A stretch of DNA of 64,000 nt, from the NCBI GenBank assembly GCA_032622095.1, contig CP136065.1, positions 40,613,503-40,677,502 on the forward strand. Reading direction: 5' to 3'. This document shows, piece after piece, positions 24,317 through 37,700 of this stretch. The position numbers and the translations under genes were made by a program. The stretch comes from Siphonodentalium dalli. Taxonomy: Eukaryota; Mollusca; Scaphopoda; Gadilida; Siphonodentaliidae. Numbering within the stretch: position 1 is the stretch's first letter; every line of letters starts with the position of its first letter. Below the pieces are notes generated by a model. The model was not told the origin of the DNA and did no database searches. It saw only the letters and a list, made by a program, of their open reading frames with translations.

Positions 24317-25125
24317 CCCCCTCCATTGGATCGGAATTTTCCAACTGGTAATACCTTAACCTTTACAGCTGTTGAAATATCCATCCAAACGCCCCATTAT
24401 AAGGCTTGAAAATTGCTCACTGATAGTCACTCAGAGCAAAAGTAGGACCAACAAATCCCCATTAATTAATTACTGCTTGGAAATTCAAACTATGAGTATA
24501 ATTTCAACCTATGTTCGGTGTGAAATTTCCAACTATTGCAGACTATTGTGCCTGATATGAGGTTTTCATCTGCTGAATTGTTGACACTTCCCCTCCCACG
24601 TCCCTGATTACGAGTCGCTTGAAACGAGAAAGTCCCACTGTGTTATCCTCAAATTACTGGCACCTCATGACTTATAATTACTCGAACAATTGCATCCAGT
24701 GTGTACATATACCGATCTTACGCTTGCACAAGCGACGTCGTATGTATTTAGTGTATGTTTGCCCGACTTGCTCGCAGGTATTTACAATGGAATGAAAACT
24801 TCCGTGTCTATAAAACGTATCTAAAACATTTACAATGCATGCTTGTGGTTGGTGCATGGCTGCTGGTTTTTCATTGGTTGTGCTTGGATGTCACCAGCTT
24901 GGCACTGTGCCTGTATGTGTGCAGGGAATATCGTAGTCGATTTGTATGGAACTGCATGCATGTATTTGCTAGGTGTATATACCTTAGTTCATTCAACCAG
25001 AATATTTATGGTATGACGTTTCCATCTGTTGAATTGTTGATACATGTACTACCCCACCAACCCTGATTACCAGTCGCTAGAAACGATAAAGTCCGACTGT
25101 GTGGCCCTAAATTAAATATGTGTTT
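24317..25125. repeat. hAT-like fragments, duplicated end segment
   Basis: The 24550-24660 stretch (CATCTGCTGAATTGTTGACA, ATTACGAGTCGCTTGAAACG) recurs at 25015-25115 in diverged form. CCCACGTCCCTG at 24594-24606 matches the hAT-like ends at 2010 and 2477. AAATTTCCAACT motifs link it to 5270-6000. Confidence 0.5.
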
Positions 25126-25414
25126 ATTTTTTTCCGACGGTAATAATACAAATTATTCATGTGTCAGTTGTCTGTGTACTGCAGCATACACTTGTTAATA
25201 TTTATCTCTTTCATTTTGAACTTGTGGGTCGGCATAACTCATAAGATAAGTATGTTCTTTGTTAAATTATATCATACTTCGGATGTTGAAGAAGACGAAA
25301 GCATTGCATGACATTGCACTTGTTATAGCATATCGTCAAATACGTTATATTATTATCCATCCCTTAACTAACACCATTTCCGATTGGGCAAAAGCCGCCA
25401 CGTGATAGTCCTGG

Positions 25415-25490
25415 AAAAAGTCATATTGGACTCCCGCAAGTCATATTGGACTCCCGACTGTACAATATGACTTTTCATATTGGACTCCGT
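25415..25490. repeat. Repeated GTCATATTGGACTC motif cluster
   Basis: AAGTCATATTGGACTCC occurs twice direct and once inverted (CAATATGACTT) here, and again in both arms of the palindrome at 25747-25909. Confidence 0.8.
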
Positions 25491-25746
25491 GACGTCACGA
25501 ATTAATTGCGAAATGAATCGGTGAAATTGTGATGCGCGCGCAACATTGATGGATTTTAGCAGACGTTTCACTTCCGCATTGAGTTTTTTCTCACTTCCGT
25601 GTTTACTTTTCCAAATCATGCTTTCTGATGATCAATATACGGTACAGGCTTTTATAGAGAATTAAGTGCCGACAGATACCAAAAATAACCACAAAAGTTT
25701 TATTTCCAAAATTTGGACAAACATACAGATTGATAATAAAAATGTC

Positions 25747-25909
25747 ATTATACAATGTTGTGTACAGTATGAGTTTTTCTTGTACTCGTCCAGGTTGTGG
25801 TGAAAAAGTCATATTGGACTCGACACTGGCGTGTCTCGTCCAATATGACTTTTCACCACAACCTGGACTCGTACAAGAAAAACACATACTGTACACAACA
25901 TTGTATAAT
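25747..25909. repeat. Palindrome with ~75-bp arms
   Basis: Left arm ATTATACAATGTTGTGTACA onward; right arm ends TGTACACAACATTGTATAAT. The arms match with about four changes around a short centre (CTGGCG). Open frames across it are mirror images of each other. Confidence 0.9.
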
Positions 25910-25919
25910 AACTTTATAC

Positions 25920-27396
25920 TATCATGCCACTTGGATAAAGTCTTAACCTAATTCAATTGTTGTGATATGTGTTTTGAAATGACATTTTGAACACGACAAG
26001 TCGGGTATAGATTATAATAGATTTCAATGTTAAAATTGTCTTATGGAATGGCGTGTACATTACCGAATCATTTTAAAAGAGTATTATAACATATAGGTAC
26101 TTGAGTTACAATGGCATGATTTTGTGTCACAAGACAACACATATATTTCGACAACAGTTCGTCTGTACCTTCATATCGTCGTGAGAATCAGAGCTAAGCA
26201 TTCTTCACATGTCGCAATAACGGGAAATAATACCATGATTTATGGTATTGTATATGCAATGCATACACCTCGGACTATATGTTCAGAACAACGATGCATG
26301 GATTCTATAAGTGCAATCACGCTATATGTAATTACATGAATGTGGCTGGTATTATTAACTACAGATGGGCAACTCATTGAACTACTGTAATAAATTTGAA
26401 TGTCTCATTTTGGGACATGATTGAGCAAACACTAAGGTGAGAATTAGTTTTCGCGAGACCTTCATTTATAAAACTTTGGCACGACCTGTTTTTCGTTCGC
26501 GGCATTTTCATTTTAGATAACCTTCAGGCAAACTGAACGGTCGTTCTCCTCAAATTTGCTAGCCTGCGGTAGTGATTTCGAAGCACAAATATACACTCAA
26601 ATCTACTTTTATGTTCTTGATGCCGAATTATGTAAGCATGGTTTCGTAGGTGTGTACTTTTAATGCGACGCTTTTCTCACAGCAAAACGGCATCTAGACT
26701 ACGTCCCATTTCTATCGATAAAGATATGACTGAATATCTGGCCTAATTGATGACGTGGTGAAATAATAAAATTAATTTTGAAATACGCTCCTTTGTGTGT
26801 TGAAATTCGGCAGCGTTGAAAAAATGCACACCGAAAACGGGACAATATGACTACTTACACCGAACCGCATTCAAGTGATTACTGACTGTGACAATGCTTA
26901 CTTCGAGATAACTTATTCCCTATTTACAGTAGAAGCGATTACAGCCTTCATAAATTGAAATTACTATTGAGCACAACCCGACCGTCTACTATGAGGAAAA
27001 CCTGTAAGTTTATCAAAATTATAACGATAACCGTCTGTTCTCCAGGGCAGTAAACGAAGATACACATTAGCGTCGTGTATCAAAATCACTTCTTATTGAT
27101 ATTAAGTATATATATTTATGTTTTCAACATCCATCATACTTGTGTTTTTAAAAATATTTGTCAAACTATATACCGTGTGCCGATGCTGTTAAGTTAAGTT
27201 AGCTATATAAAGAATAAGTTGCATTGATAAAACATGAATACTCAGTTGCTTAACAGCCTCCGCTCACGGTATAATAATCGGAATTTGTTTTATGTATACA
27301 CGTATTCATTACGCCTTCTCTTTGTACCACCTGATGTGGTGGCTGAAAGAATGAATAAACAATTGTGTCCCAAAATAAGACTGATTGCTCGTTTCG
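25920..27396. other. No gene recognised
   Basis: This is AT-rich intergenic DNA with no assignable repeat, domain or RNA. Confidence 0.5.
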
Positions 27397-27794
27397 TTAA
27401 CCCTTTACCCAACAAACCGGCCAAAACCGGCCAAATAAAGCTGCAACAGCCTAAATTATCTTGGGTCTGTCTCAATAAAACCATACAAATATGGATATCA
27501 TTGGAACCGGCTCATTGACCACATTGTGATGGTTACAGTTATGCCCTGTGCCAATGCATTCTCTTATATATGCGAGTCGACCATAGGTCGCCTCGCATAT
27601 ATAAGAGAATGCATTGGCCTAAAAAAAATCTTTTTTTAACACTTTTTACCATTTTTTCTTACATTCTTTAACAATTTTATAATTTTTAATGTGTTAAGCC
27701 AATGCATTCTCTTATATATGCGAGGCGACCTATATGGTCGACTCGCATATATAAGAGAATGCATTGGCACAGGGCCCTTCTGTTGGGTAAAGGG
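27397..27794. mobile_element. piggyBac-like MITE, CCCTTTACCCAACA family, copy 2
   Basis: TTAA (27397-27400) precedes CCCTTTACCCAACAAACCGG; the right end is CTGTTGGGTAAAGGG, followed by TGGA, so only one TTAA remains. Two internal palindromes (27548-27619 and 27700-27767) share ATGCATTCTCTTATATATGC arms and CGAGTCGACC centres. Confidence 0.85.
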
Positions 27795-28032
27795 TGGACG
27801 GAAATCAAAACACAGGCCCCTGGGGAAAAGTACTAAGATACCTATATAGACTATACCAGTGTTTTGTCTATATTGGTATTTTACTAATTTTCCCAAGGGG
27901 CCTGTGAATTAAAATGGGTCGACCAAAACTGAGATGAGCAGGAATTTATAGAGTCATACATTTTCGAATTTGGACTCATCCACATTGTTAAGATAAGAAA
28001 ACACTCGGTTCTACTACACCGCATAGTTATAC
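27795..28032. other. Upstream flank of the DBB gene
   Basis: An inverted pair ACAGGCCCCTGGGGAAAA (27821) and TTTTCCCAAGGGGCCTGT (27888) forms a small fold-back. No TATA box or CpG island was recognised, and a 5' untranslated exon further upstream cannot be excluded. Confidence 0.45.
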
Positions 28033-28716
28033 ATGCATGGCTTCGATTTCAGAGAACCGAGAAAGGTTTCAGAGAAAACAATGGACACAGGAAAAAAGTC
28101 AGGAAAGAGCACGACGACGAAGCCTCATGACCTGGTAATCGTGTTTGAATGTGAAACCGATGAAGAAAAATGCTGGCCGCCGTATGTGATAGACCTGTGT
28201 ATGGAAGAGTTCCCGGACCAGGATATTGTCCCTGTTGATCGAGAGGTTCTTACCATTGAGCAGGCCCGGGATGAGATAAGCAACACTCGAGCTGTGTTGC
28301 TAATAGCAACGCCGACATTAGTCGATAGCCTCGTTCTAGACTCCCCAGCTTTTGAGGATGTCTTGTGCAGAACTGTCATAGTTGGTGACGTGTGTCGTAC
28401 AGTTGAATCGTGTGTAGAACTTCCTAAGAGTTATCAGAATTATACAAAATGGCGACATTGTTCGTTTGGCGAAACAGAAGAAGAGAACACAAAGAGTGTG
28501 GTGACTATAAAAACTATTCTGGAACAGACTCCGATAGAGTCTCCTATTCTCAGGACGCCCCAGAATGTTCCAAATATTGCGGAACCATCGGGTCCTAGTC
28601 CGGAGCAGCCATCGTGCCAGTCGAAACCAGTGGACGTCACACCGAAGGCCAAACCCCGCCGAAGCGTGACTACAGGAAACTCTGTGGTTGCCGTCATACC
28701 CAACACTATACATATG
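28033..28716 (+). CDS. Exon 1: TIR-like domain and Pro/Ser linker of the DBB adaptor
   Basis: This exon holds 228 codons and ends ATG|GTAGGT in phase 0. Residues about 33-160 form an alpha/beta TIR-like domain: a first strand with LVIVFE, a TRAVLLIATP strand, a VLCRTVIVGDV strand and a final W-x-H-C-S-F strand near residue 149. This fits the divergent TIR of BCAP/BANK1 rather than a receptor TIR. Residues about 165-215 are Pro/Ser/Thr-rich and probably disordered. Two starts are possible. The Met at 28033 is the longest but has T at -3; the Met at 28081 has A at -3 and G at +4 and still precedes the TIR, so it may be the real start. No promoter element was recognised upstream. Confidence 0.9.
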
Positions 28717-31700
28717 GTAGGTTCGATTAAATATTTTTCAATTATGTATATTTCACTCATAACCTACATGCATATGAAATCAGAGGTCTCTCCACAATTA
28801 ATAATCTTGAATCAAGAAATTGCGGCGGTGATGTGGAAGAGAAGTTAGGGCGGCGAACCAAACATTGTATTCAGTGGTCGTATAACTTCGCATCATGCGC
28901 AAAGTTGTACAGTATCTCTGGTATCAATAATTTGTCATAAGTTGTGTAAACTTGCTGACATAACCAGTGCTGGAGGCGATCTTGCGTTTTTTAATTACAA
29001 ATATTTTTTTATATGTTTATTAGTCAAATAAACATTTAATGATAACTCGTTACAAATATAATATTTAAATTATTTCACTCGCCCTTTTATTCCTCTTTCA
29101 TTCCATCTAACTCACAATAAACTCTCCCGTTCTCTCACTCTTCCATTGGTCTTGCTTACATGCACTGGCAAGTTTTTGGTTCTTACCATATTTAGATCGC
29201 TACAGTAGTCATATATCCTATATTGAAATTATAAATGTAGTGGATTGTACAAGTCGGTTAACAAGTCGGTAAAACACGACACTACCAATAAGCAACATAT
29301 CAAAGTAATTTTAGACTATGGATCATTACTGCCGAGTGTCTTTGTCCACCCTTGTTTTAACAAGAACCAGTTCTTTTCAAACTGAATTGACTTCATTTCG
29401 CTTCTTGCTAAAAAATGTCCTGTATATCTTGACCGAAGGTCTATTATAGGAATGAGGTAACAATTAGGCTGTCTGGTGTAAATTGGTAATCGCTTCAAAA
29501 AGGTTTGAACAAAGGGGCATTCGCATAATATGTGGGTAATATCTTCGCATTTTATATTGCATCGATTACATTTATCATTCTGCGGTGCGAAATTTCTTAG
29601 TAGAAAGAATTCTGTGATTATTGCAGCCATTGACGCTTGGTGTCAGGCCAATTACAAACATGGTGAGATTCATCTCATACAGTACAGCTGAGTGGCAGGA
29701 TGCATTGCCTAAATTGCGTATTTAGTCTTTGGTCCCAGAACCATTCGTTTTCCCCATGAACCGAACTCAATGGTCAGACGATGGTTTCGGGTTTCGGCAT
29801 CGGGGAACAGACTACTATTGTTAAAGGTGGTCTATCTCCTCCTATAACAAGTTTTATATAGTTTCCTGGAATCCAGGGTTGGGGCGATTACATGCCAATG
29901 TAATCGATTACGATTACAATTACTTTTGATTTACATGATTACGATTACGATTACTGATTACTTTTTTCCCAATGTAATTGATTACGATTACAATTACTTT
30001 AGTAAATGTAATCGATTACTTTTTGATTACATATGATTACAATTGTTAGTTTCCAACCATTTTGATCGCATAGGAATAAATAATGAATAAATCAAATTAA
30101 AATATAAAATTTGATTGAATAAAAACATCACTACATAACATGGAAACAAGAAACGACTGAAACAATATAGAGAAGCAAGCAATAAACACATAGACTTTTT
30201 ACATTTATATGTATTGGTCAGGTTTCACCATGAAGTTGTCCACAACTTATTGGGAATATATTATGTTTTATGTGTATTTATTTATTTAAATATATTTTTA
30301 ATATATTTTTTAATTTTCTTACATGCATTGAAAATAACGCATACTATTTATGAAGCTATTATTAGAAACAATTATAAATTATTTGCATGCAGGACCTGGA
30401 TATCAAATAATAAATATGAATCTAAGACCCCCCTGCCAGGAAATCCGGCATGAAACTTCAGGTGATCTCAGATAGAGTTTTCCCGCTTGCTATGCTCCAA
30501 ATGTTTACACGAACTTCTCGGAAACGTTCGGAGCGTAGCCAGTGTGGGGGTGGGGGACTCTATCTCTATATGAGGTTGTCTGAAGTCCCAATCGATTGTA
30601 TGTATTATAACAGGACCTCATCAGATTTGACATCTATCTGTATTTGACAAAATATATCTTCGCACGTCACGCATAACATATTATAATTATCTGTGGCCCG
30701 TGGCTGGCGGAACACATTATATAAAATAATTAGACCCTAAACCTGCCCTCATATGTTCCAGTAATACCCGCGTGTATTATCGACATGCGCAGTGCCGTAA
30801 TAGCTTATAGCGTAATGATGTCGATGTCAATGTCGGACCTTTATTATTATGTTAATAAGAATATAATTATGACATTCGATTTGTGTTGGGATATTTAGTG
30901 TTCGCGGTGAGATAAACATTGATGACAAGGGTGGTTGAACAATTTTATCAACATGACAAGACACATTTAAAATGGAACTAAATGTTTACCTGAAGGTGTC
31001 TTTACTTCCCCCTTTGTTGTGATAAGGAAATCAATATTAATTTTTGTTTAACCCTGCCGTTTCGAGATAGTTTTTCCTTGCTAAAATGTGATTATGTGAT
31101 AAAATGGATCTCTTATTTGTCGCAATTATATACTAAATTTATTAGCCTCGTCCACTAAATTCGATTCGAGCCTCGGAAATATTCTGTTGTCAATGAGACA
31201 CGAAACGTGCGATATTAAAATCAGCATTATAGATAAGGCCGTTACTGACTTGAGCATTCGTAACAATTCACGATTCAATTATGCGGAGATTACGAATAGA
31301 CTATATAGTTGTTCTACGATTATCAACGATTGCTTTAATAGATTAGCAACTATTCACCATTAGGAATAGTATATAGAGGATATGGAATGAGTGTTTCTCT
31401 CATATGATATTTATGAAACGAGTCTAAGAATTTTCAGTTTTCTCGAGCCTCCGGCGAGAGAAAACTGAAAATTCGTGACGAGTTTCATAAATATCATATG
31501 AGAGAAACACGAATTACATATTCTATTTATCATATGACACCTATAAATTGATTATGATGTCCAAAACGCACACAAATAACTAAATAGCTATATGACATCG
31601 CAGCAAAAGGTTAATGTGACGTCACTTCATTGCACCGGAAGCCCAATTACACCTGGTGAACTAGCAGAAATAATATGCACGCGAAGATATAGTGCGCTAT

Positions 31701-34700
31701 TCTGTTCTCAGTTTGTGACATTATATCGTATGTTTATTAGATAAATACGAATTACATATTCTATTTATCGTATAACAATGTCCAAAACTATATATGTCAA
31801 GATTATAATTGCGAGAATTTCGGCATCGCGTTGATTGACGCGCACGAATTTGACCTGCATTTAGTCAGAGATGCGGCTCGGCCCCCGGCTGCCATTCAGC
31901 CATTCAGAACACATTTTTGTCAACAAACCAATCAAATTATCGGAAGGTGATATGAATTAGTAATTGATATGAAATTGATTTATGACATAGTTTCCAACGT
32001 AAATAATGATTGAGTCATGTGATAAAATAATATATTATAGTATGATATTTATTTACGGAAGAAGTTTTCAAACAATAATAAATTTATTTAATGGGAGAAT
32101 ATTTCAATCAATAAACATCCCTATAGTACTATATACCGCAAACCGTATTTTATATATGCCTACTTGGAGTTTTTGTTTTTCTGTTTATGATCAGAAACGA
32201 ATACCGCGATCAAAGTACCATGCACATATTTTGTGTGGAGTTTCGTGGGTGACTTTTCAGTTGACTGATTACCTCTGAGGTAGGCCTACACGGCTACATC
32301 AGTTCTATGGGGAACTGTTATAGTGTTAATAGTTGTCACGATTGTGACGTTATATGCGCATGTATCTTCTCTTGGTCTCGAATGTTGTTTAAAGGCCCAT
32401 TTCATTTTCGAGTCACCGATTATTTTTATTATAGTGACTTGATATACGGTTTTAATAACAAAATTCTATGCCATAAAATATGATTAAAATACTATAATTC
32501 ATCACAATTTGAAACGTCTGTGTCTCAGAAGATGCCCATATAGAATTAGAAACCAGCTGAAATCATAGAAAGATTTCCTGCGTTATATGGCTCCCAAAAT
32601 GCAACATAATTCAAACTAAAAATGTATTTTCAATGGAAGGGGAATACTCTATATCTTAAGATATCGAGTTATTCCCCTTCCATTGAAAACAATGAAACTT
32701 GAGCACAGAACACCAAGTCGGTATCTCAACAAAAACAACATGTCCACGGTTTAATACACCGAATAAGTTGATAATGCAATGTTTTGGAGTTTCCTCTTTC
32801 AAACGGAATATAATATGGCATATATTTTATACAAAATTATCTGTGTGTTCGAAAATTAAGTGAGCCATCTCCTCTCAACTGAATGCTGCAGTTCTATATA
32901 AATATATAATTATGGGGTAACGTAGAATAGATTAAACAGTTCAAAATGACTATCTTTATAGATGCACATGCAGCGATTTAAATTATGTTATTGTTCTTAG
33001 AACATTTAATCAACTTGAAACAGATATCCTGATTTGCCATTGCTACCCGTTACTCAACCGCTGAATACAATTCGTTAACCAAATTATGACACTCAGGTCT
33101 ATTTTAGTAGACATTTTAGTTAAACAGATTTTTAGTGTTAATTCTTTGACTTTCTACAGTTCGGAGAACCTGTTGCCATCATACTAAAAAGCAATATTAC
33201 AGACGGCCATAGAGATTCTGTCAGGATAGAAATAGAAGGTGTCGAGAAACAGATCAAATTTAAACTGCTTAATTCAAGCACGATTAGGTTCAAGGCTCCA
33301 GGTATGTGTATACATGCGCATAATATCGAGTGTTGTGGTACGAGGCTCCAGGTATGTGTATACATGCGCATAATGTCGAGTGTTGTGGTACGAGGCTCCA
33401 GGTATGTGTATACATGCGCATAATATCGAGTGTTGTGGTACGAGGCTCCAGGTATGTGTATACATGCGCATAATATCGAGTGTTGTGGTATGAGGTTCCT
33501 GTCATTGTCAGCTTTATACAATAGAGGAACATGTAGCCGGGGCTTACTCAGGCTTTTTGCTGGTGCCCGAACAAAGTTGCACCCAACTCGTCAACAGATC
33601 AACAATCACAATCTTAACATTTCGCCTATATACATACTGTTTCTAATATTTAGCCTATATATACATGCTGTTCTTATTCGGCTAATAATAAACAAATTCG
33701 CCAATACTTTTAATTTACTCGTTATTGTTGTTATCGTTACAATTGTAGTATGCTATACTATTCAAAAATGGCACCATATAGTCTAGAGGGGAAGCGGCCT
33801 ATACGTTATACAATTAAGCTGATGTAGCGGTGGGTGACCCCTCATTTGCGAACTCAATTTAGAGGATAACTGTGGACATTGTGTTTCGTGATTGTCAGTG
33901 TTAAACATTTCTAAACTAACTGTATTCACCAAGTCATTTATAAGAAGTGTACATTGGAACGGTTTTTTTTTATTTGGAGGGATGTTACGGTGATAGCAGA
34001 AGACGACAGATTAATAAAAGTTCAGCACGAGACAAATTTATTGAGGGAGATGTTTAGATAATAAGTTCAACAAACGACTTATTACCTGAACGTTTCCTAT
34101 GGGATAACTACTCATCAATGCATGGTGTTTTATTATAGAAAGGGCTAAACTGATGATTTTCCTATCGCAAATTTAGAAGAGAGAAACGGATATTTGCGAC
34201 AGTAAAACCAGCAGTCTATCACTTAATGACACATTATGGACGTGTTCGGGTGCGTTAAACTGTTACTTGGTATTCAAGCACTGGGCGAATGTAGCATTCT
34301 ACTACAACGCCGAAAATCTGAAGCAAATCGACCGTACCTCTCCATATGGTGCGTTCATACACTGCATGACAAGTTTGCACGGTATGGTTTGCAGGCATTT
34401 TGTCGTAGAAAACGATATGGTACCAGAATATGAACGGAAACAAGCATATAAGATGCAACTGTATCACAGCTAACTACGCGCGATGTAAACTCTCTGTAGT
34501 TCCACCTGTAACGATGCTACCGGAATTTGCCTGTAAATAGCATGCAAGTATCTCGCAAGAATAGACCATACAGGTATTTGAAGGCAAATTACAGTAGCAC
34601 TGTTACAAGTGCATGGAACTACTTAAATTTTACTTCTCATGTCGTTAGCTTTGGTAAAGATGCATGTTATGTGCATGTTTCCGTTCATATTCTGGCACCA

Positions 34701-37700
34701 TGTGGTTTTCTATGACGAAATGCCCGCAAAAACATATCATGCAAACTTGCCAGCGTATGAACGTACCCATAGAAAACATTATCCGAACTACGCTCAATTG
34801 TAAATATTTACTTCTAGATTCGGGACGCAACTATATATCGGCGATAAAGTAACGAAAACGAGTTTGCCATCGATAGTGACTTAATTTAATTAATATATAA
34901 TAATGACAGTATGTGTTGTCAGTTTAGATTTAATATTTGTAAAAATAACTACTTTGAGCAAGATTATCCTCCATTTCTATTTGATCGCCCTATCGGAGTG
35001 TTTCACATCACGTTAAAGACACGGGCGGCGTTGGCGGTGGGTATGCTGTTAAAATATTCACCTCCGTCAAAAACCGCCATAAACAGAAATAATAGTAAAA
35101 TATAGACAGACCTTGTTCTTATACCTATCAGAAATATGGCATAAACAGTGTGTTATTGTCAAATGTTTTTCCTTTGTTGTGTAAACACAAGCAAAACATG
35201 TTACAGAACCTGGCTTTTGTTTAGATCCGGATATGGTACACGTAAAGAGCGTTCTTTGTTACTGTTTTCCTGATATGGAAATAATAAAGAGCGTTTATAT
35301 CATTTGTGTGTGATTATCCAATAGAATTGCGCTGTGTTATGTAAACAGAAGCAAAACTTCTGTAACACGAGCAGGTTCTTGTTTACATACACCATCGTAC
35401 GTATTGACGACAATATACTATTTACGCGCTGATTATGTTTAGCATATGAACAAAACTATATATATTTTAATATTCCTTCTGTTGATGGCGATTTGAACAA
35501 ATATGGATATTTCTGCAACGAACGCTGTCCGTGCCTTTAAAATAACATACCGTAAAATTGTTATCTCCATTCTAGTTCAAAATGTCAAAATTATTCATAA
35601 ACGTAAGTGCAAATGTCGCCTTGTCGACAACATATTTCAAGGGAATTCCGCCTTTTCTGGGAAGTACTAAATACCAAACAACCACCGACTGCTCTTTCTT
35701 CCGAGAAATTGTTCAGAATTAGATAAACGTAAGTTGAAAGTGAAAATATGCCGACTTTATAATTAAATGAAAACAAATTTGATCTCAGATGGTTGTATGA
35801 TCACATTGAAATATCAAAACGCTACCATGAAATATATAGAGGATCTACGAGGCCACAGTTTATAGCGGAATTTATAGAACGAGTCCAGAAAATTAGGTCT
35901 GACAGTGTCTTTGGCGAGTTTTGTGAATTCTGCTATAAACTGGGGACGAGTAGTAGATTATATTTATTATACATGATCTAAAACCTCGACAAAACATACT
36001 TAAATCAACAAAATGGGACGCGAAACTAACATCGGCTTCCATAAGACATGCGATGACGTTTCACGTAACTATGCGTTATTTGCCCGCGTAAAGAAAAAGG
36101 CCCAGGTAAATACAGGCTCTTTGTCGTATTTAATGGCGTATATTTAATTACAAGGCTTTTCAAACTCTTCATTATAGTTTGTTGAACAAATATTGGAAGC
36201 CATAGTATTTTGAGACATAGCGTACGGAATATAAACAGACGATACAGCGGGAGTCAAAGTCACCTGGCACTATTTCCTGATATTAAACGAACGTTTAATA
36301 TCACAATTTATAATAACGGTAGGATCATGTAATAAATATATACAACAGTATATATACATATAGTCTTGATAGTCTTAACATATTATTGTAACGTTAGTTC
36401 TGTATCCTTGGCTCAGGTTATGTCACTAACACATAATTCCATTTTTACAACAGAGCGACGGATGGACATTGAAAATGCCGCGTTAAAAGTCTTTATAAAT
36501 GACAAACCTGTCACAGAGGAGACTGAAAAGGTGAAAATGTCTTTGACGTACGTCAAACCCGAGGTGTCAGCGTTCCATTGTTTGCCGCTGTTGATGAGTG
36601 TATTCGATGTCAAAACGACGGAGGAATTGGATGAGATTCTGTGCAAAGATTTCTCCGACAGCTGCCCAAAAGACAAGTTACTGGACACGATATCAATGGC
36701 TGTAAAAGAACCAGGTATATAACTCAAGATTTAAAACAACCAGGTATATAACGCAACATTTAAAACAACCAGGTATGTAACTCAAGATTTTAAACAACCA
36801 GGTTTATAACTCAAGATTTAAAAAAGATAGTGCTGTGAAATAACCAGGTATATAACTCAAGATGTAAAAAAGATACCACCAGGTTTATTTTTTTAAATAA
36901 AAAAAGAGAGTGCCGTGAAACAACCAGATATATAACTCAAGATTTAAAAAAGATACATCAAGGTATATAACTCAAGATTTAAAACTGATAGTCCTGTGAA
37001 CCAACCATGTATATAACTCAAGATTTCAAACAGTTTAATGTACAAGTGTACATTGACATATATAACCGGGTCCAGACAAACACGCCTATTGCGGGGGTGA
37101 AGGAGAAGATCACTCGATCAGTGATTTTTTTTTAGATCGCGGGTATGGATTTTGGAGAAATTATCACGTGACTTCCGGTTAGCACCCGTGTGGAGATTGC
37201 AAAAAACGCGGAATTGGGAATGAAGCATCGCGATGAAAATGAAAGTAACTAATTCACAACTTAAGAAGAATTCACATGTGATTTAGGTATATTAATTTCA
37301 ATTGGACCAATTTCTTTGGTTAGCTTAATGAAAACGAAAAATGAAGACGTCATGACACGGTTTCTGAAGTCATTTTGGATTTGTGGGCCAGAATCCAGAC
37401 AAGATTGCACAATCCGCGACACGTCTTGTCATGTTGGCTGTCATTTCCGTCGTGATCACTGCGTTCTGTTACATAATTATTCTTAGCGCTATGTCGCCGA
37501 TAAAAGGCAAATTTGAGGAACAGCATGTGTGGTTGCTCCACTACGTGTCACGTACGATTCATATTAGTGGATTTGATATAGTCATGGAATAAACACCTAA
37601 AAAAAAAAATTAAGTCCCCCAAATATATGAGGCTATATTTTCAAAGATATGGGTCAGATTGCTATGAAATTTGGCACAGGTACTCATCACGATCTGATTA

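Noticed and set aside
28129-28510. TIR domain as a bacterial-type NADase defence effector
   Set aside because: The neighbouring exons give TIG, DBB and ankyrin segments in frame, so it is the divergent TIR-like domain of an animal adaptor.
30214-30647. Two short frames in intron 1
   Set aside because: The first is AT-rich and hydrophobic by composition; neither has a domain or fits the splice phases of the gene.
33138-33532. Overlapping minus-strand frames of 65-127 codons with HIPG/YLEP repeats
   Set aside because: They come from the 50-bp tandem repeat at the intron 2 donor and lie opposite to exon 2.
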